DNA from: an uncultured Collinsella sp.
Lineage (GTDB): Bacteria; Actinomycetota; Coriobacteriia; Coriobacteriales; Coriobacteriaceae
NCBI GenBank assembly: GCA_900547345.1
Contig: URGG01000104.1
Coordinates: forward strand, 1-6,094
Direction of reading: 5' to 3'
Length of the DNA: 6,094 nt
In this document: positions 4,493 to 6,094 of the stretch, in pieces
Position numbering within the stretch: position 1 is the stretch's first letter
Layout of the letters: each line of letters opens with the position of its first letter
The notes under the pieces: model-generated
What the model was told of the DNA's origin: nothing
The model's input: the letters and a program-made list of their open reading frames with translations, nothing else
Database searches by the model: none
Made by a program: the position numbers and the translations under genes

Positions 4493-6094
4493 TGGCTGCC
4501 AAACTCATCGATCTTTCCTTTACGCTCAACGGCCGTAAGGTCAAGGTCCAGATTGCCCCCGACACCATGCTCTTTGCGCTTTTGCGCGAGCAGGGTTGCG
4601 CGTCGGTGCGCTGTGCCTGCGAGACCACCAACTGCGGTTTGTGCACGGTGTGGCTCGACGGTGACCCGGTGCTGAGCTGCTCGGTTCCCGCCGCCCGTGT
4701 TGAGGGACACACCATCACCACGCTTGAGGGTCTTAAGGCCGAGTCCGAGGCACTGGCCCGCGCGATGGCTGCCGAAGGTGCCGAGCAGTGCGGTTTTTGC
4801 GCCCCCGGCCTTATCATGAACGTGCTGGCGCTTGCCCGCGCCGCCAAGGAGGACCCGAGCCTCGTCGCCACGCGCGAGGAACTCTCGCGCCAGCTCGCCG
4901 GCAACCTCTGCCGTTGCAGCGGCTACGAGAGTCAGCTGCGCGCCATCGTCCGCTTTCTCAATGAGTCCGGCGTGCAGGTGGGCTTTGAGATGCCCGAACT
5001 GCCGGTCAATAACACCAGCTCCGATGGTGTCGCATACAAGCAGATTACCCACAAGCAGCCCAAGAAGGACTCGAAGGCACTGCTCGAGGGTCGTCCCGTC
5101 TACACGGGCGACCTGGTACCTGCCGGTGCGCTCATCGTCAAACTCAAGCGCAGCCCCTATGCCCGCGCCAAGATTCGCTCCATCGATACGTCGCGCGCAC
5201 TGAAGGTGCCCGGCGTGGTGGGCGTCTACACCTACGAGGACGTGCCCCAGCGCCGCTTTACCATCGCCGGTCAGAGCTATCCGCAGCCGAGTCCTTACGA
5301 CCGCCTGATTCTCGAGAACCTCGTGCGCTACCAAAACGAGGAGGTGGCGATTGTCGCCGCCGAGACCGAGGAGGCCGCCGACAAGGCACTCAAGCTCATC
5401 AAGGTCGACTACGAGGTGCTCGAGCCGCTGCTCGACTTTACCCAGGCGCTCGATAACGACATCGTGGTCCACCCCGAGGGCGACGTGACCTTTATGTTCC
5501 CGCAGGGCGGCGACGTGTCCCGCAACCTGGTGTGCAGCGGTACCAGCGATTTTGGCAACCTTGACGAGGCGTTCGCCCAGAGCGACATCGTGTTCACCCG
5601 CACCTACACCAGCCAGGCCACGCAGACCGCGCCCATGGAAACCTTCCGCGCCTTCGCGACGACCGACGCGTTTGGGCGTATCTCGGTGACCACCTCCACG
5701 CAGGTGCCCTTCCACGTGCGCCGCATGGTCGCGCAGTCGCTCGATATCCCGCAGTCGCAGGTGCAGGTCATTAAGCCGCGCATCGGCGGCGGCTTTGGCT
5801 CCAAGCAGACGGGCTGCTGCGAGATCTTCGTGGCGTTCGTGACCCAGCAGACCGGTCGTCCGAGCTACTGCTGTTACACCCGCGAGGAGACCATCACCGC
5901 GGGCAACTCGCGACATCAGATGCAGATGACCGTCAAGTTGGGCGCCATGAACGACGGCACCATCACGGCCATCGACCTACATACGCTGTCCAACGCCGGC
6001 GCCTATGGCGAGCATGCCACCACGACGATCGGCCTTTCGGGCCACAAGAGCCTGCCCATCTACAACCATGTGAAGGCGAGCCGCTTTAGCTGGG
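4492..6094 (+). CDS. Fused [2Fe-2S] / molybdopterin-binding subunit of molybdenum hydroxylase, XdhD-like (3' end outside window)
   Basis: The frame is open from ATG 4492 to the window end, giving 534 residues of a family near 950. It begins with a plant-type ferredoxin domain with C43, C48, C51 and C63 as cluster ligands. The second [2Fe-2S] domain follows: QCGFCAPG (99-106) and NLCRCSGY (138-145), with ligands C100, C103, C140 and C142. A linker of about 50 residues leads to the Mo domain, which starts near KALLEGRPVYTGD (195-207). GGGFGSK (432-438) is the molybdopterin loop, and YTREETITAGNSRH (462-475) holds the Glu region that in xanthine dehydrogenase acts on the substrate. The 2Fe-2S/Mo fusion directly after a separate FAD subunit matches E. 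coli ygfM-xdhD, a family tied to selenium-dependent molybdenum hydroxylases with labile Se. There is no in-frame TGA, so no selenocysteine is encoded in this part. The substrate is unknown; purines or related heterocycles are the likeliest. Confidence 0.88.
   Translation, partial: MAAKLIDLSFTLNGRKVKVQIAPDTMLFALLREQGCASVRCACETTNCGLCTVWLDGDPVLSCSVPAARVEGHTITTLEGLKAESEALARAMAAEGAEQCGFCAPGLIMNVLALARAAKEDPSLVATREELSRQLAGNLCRCSGYESQLRAIVRFLNESGVQVGFEMPELPVNNTSSDGVAYKQITHKQPKKDSKALLEGRPVYTGDLVPAGALIVKLKRSPYARAKIRSIDTSRALKVPGVVGVYTYEDVPQRRFTIAGQSYPQPSPYDRLILENLVRYQNEEVAIVAAETEEAADKALKLIKVDYEVLEPLLDFTQALDNDIVVHPEGDVTFMFPQGGDVSRNLVCSGTSDFGNLDEAFAQSDIVFTRTYTSQATQTAPMETFRAFATTDAFGRISVTTSTQVPFHVRRMVAQSLDIPQSQVQVIKPRIGGGFGSKQTGCCEIFVAFVTQQTGRPSYCCYTREETITAGNSRHQMQMTVKLGAMNDGTITAIDLHTLSNAGAYGEHATTTIGLSGHKSLPIYNHVKASRFSW

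Noticed and set aside
4489..5916. 475-residue open frame on the - strand
   Set aside because: It lies antisense to the hydroxylase gene, whose + frame shows Fe-S and molybdopterin motifs; the His/Gly/Leu-rich translation is typical of a shadow.
4492..6094. An in-frame UGA selenocysteine codon in the hydroxylase subunit
   Set aside because: Translation of the visible 534 codons has no in-frame TGA; this family is associated with a labile Se ligand instead of encoded selenocysteine.

Overview
The window looks like chromosomal DNA from a high-GC anaerobic gut actinobacterium of the Coriobacteriia, with Collinsella or a close relative as the best guess. That placement is inference from base composition, the C/G-ending codons of the glutamate dehydrogenase gene, and the gene set (selenocysteine decoding, molybdenum hydroxylase, clostridial-type glutamate dehydrogenase). 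No taxonomic marker was searched. Every supported gene lies on the + strand.

Region 1 (1-1734) is a selenium and molybdenum cofactor block. It opens with the 3' end of selB, the selenocysteine elongation factor. A complete tRNA-Sec gene (selC, anticodon TCA, encoded CCA) follows, with its own candidate extended -10 promoter and an intrinsic terminator. Next comes a MobA-type molybdenum cofactor guanylyltransferase, then a DUF3343 (Se/S carrier-like) protein with an unusual cysteine-rich N-terminus. MobA makes the guanine dinucleotide cofactor used by enzymes such as selenocysteine-containing formate dehydrogenases, so its place beside selB-selC makes sense.

Region 2 (1735-3423) holds a gene-free stretch with two hairpins, then gdhA, a complete hexameric glutamate dehydrogenase gene with strong translation signals, closed by a clean terminator. 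Region 3 (3424-3498) is a striking 75-bp near-perfect palindrome, probably a dispersed intergenic repeat.

Region 4 (3540-6094) is the start of a molybdenum hydroxylase operon: an FAD-binding subunit (YgfM-like) overlapping by one base a fused [2Fe-2S]/molybdopterin subunit (XdhD-like) that runs off the window. The same gene order and fusion occur in the E. coli ygfM-xdhD locus. This family is associated with selenium-dependent molybdenum hydroxylases, which carry a labile selenium rather than selenocysteine. The window therefore seems to bring together two uses of selenium, selenocysteine decoding and the labile-Se hydroxylase pathway, with the DUF3343 protein as a candidate link. The least explained items are the cysteine-rich DUF3343 protein, the 75-bp palindrome, and the cysteine pairs around the molybdenum site of the hydroxylase.
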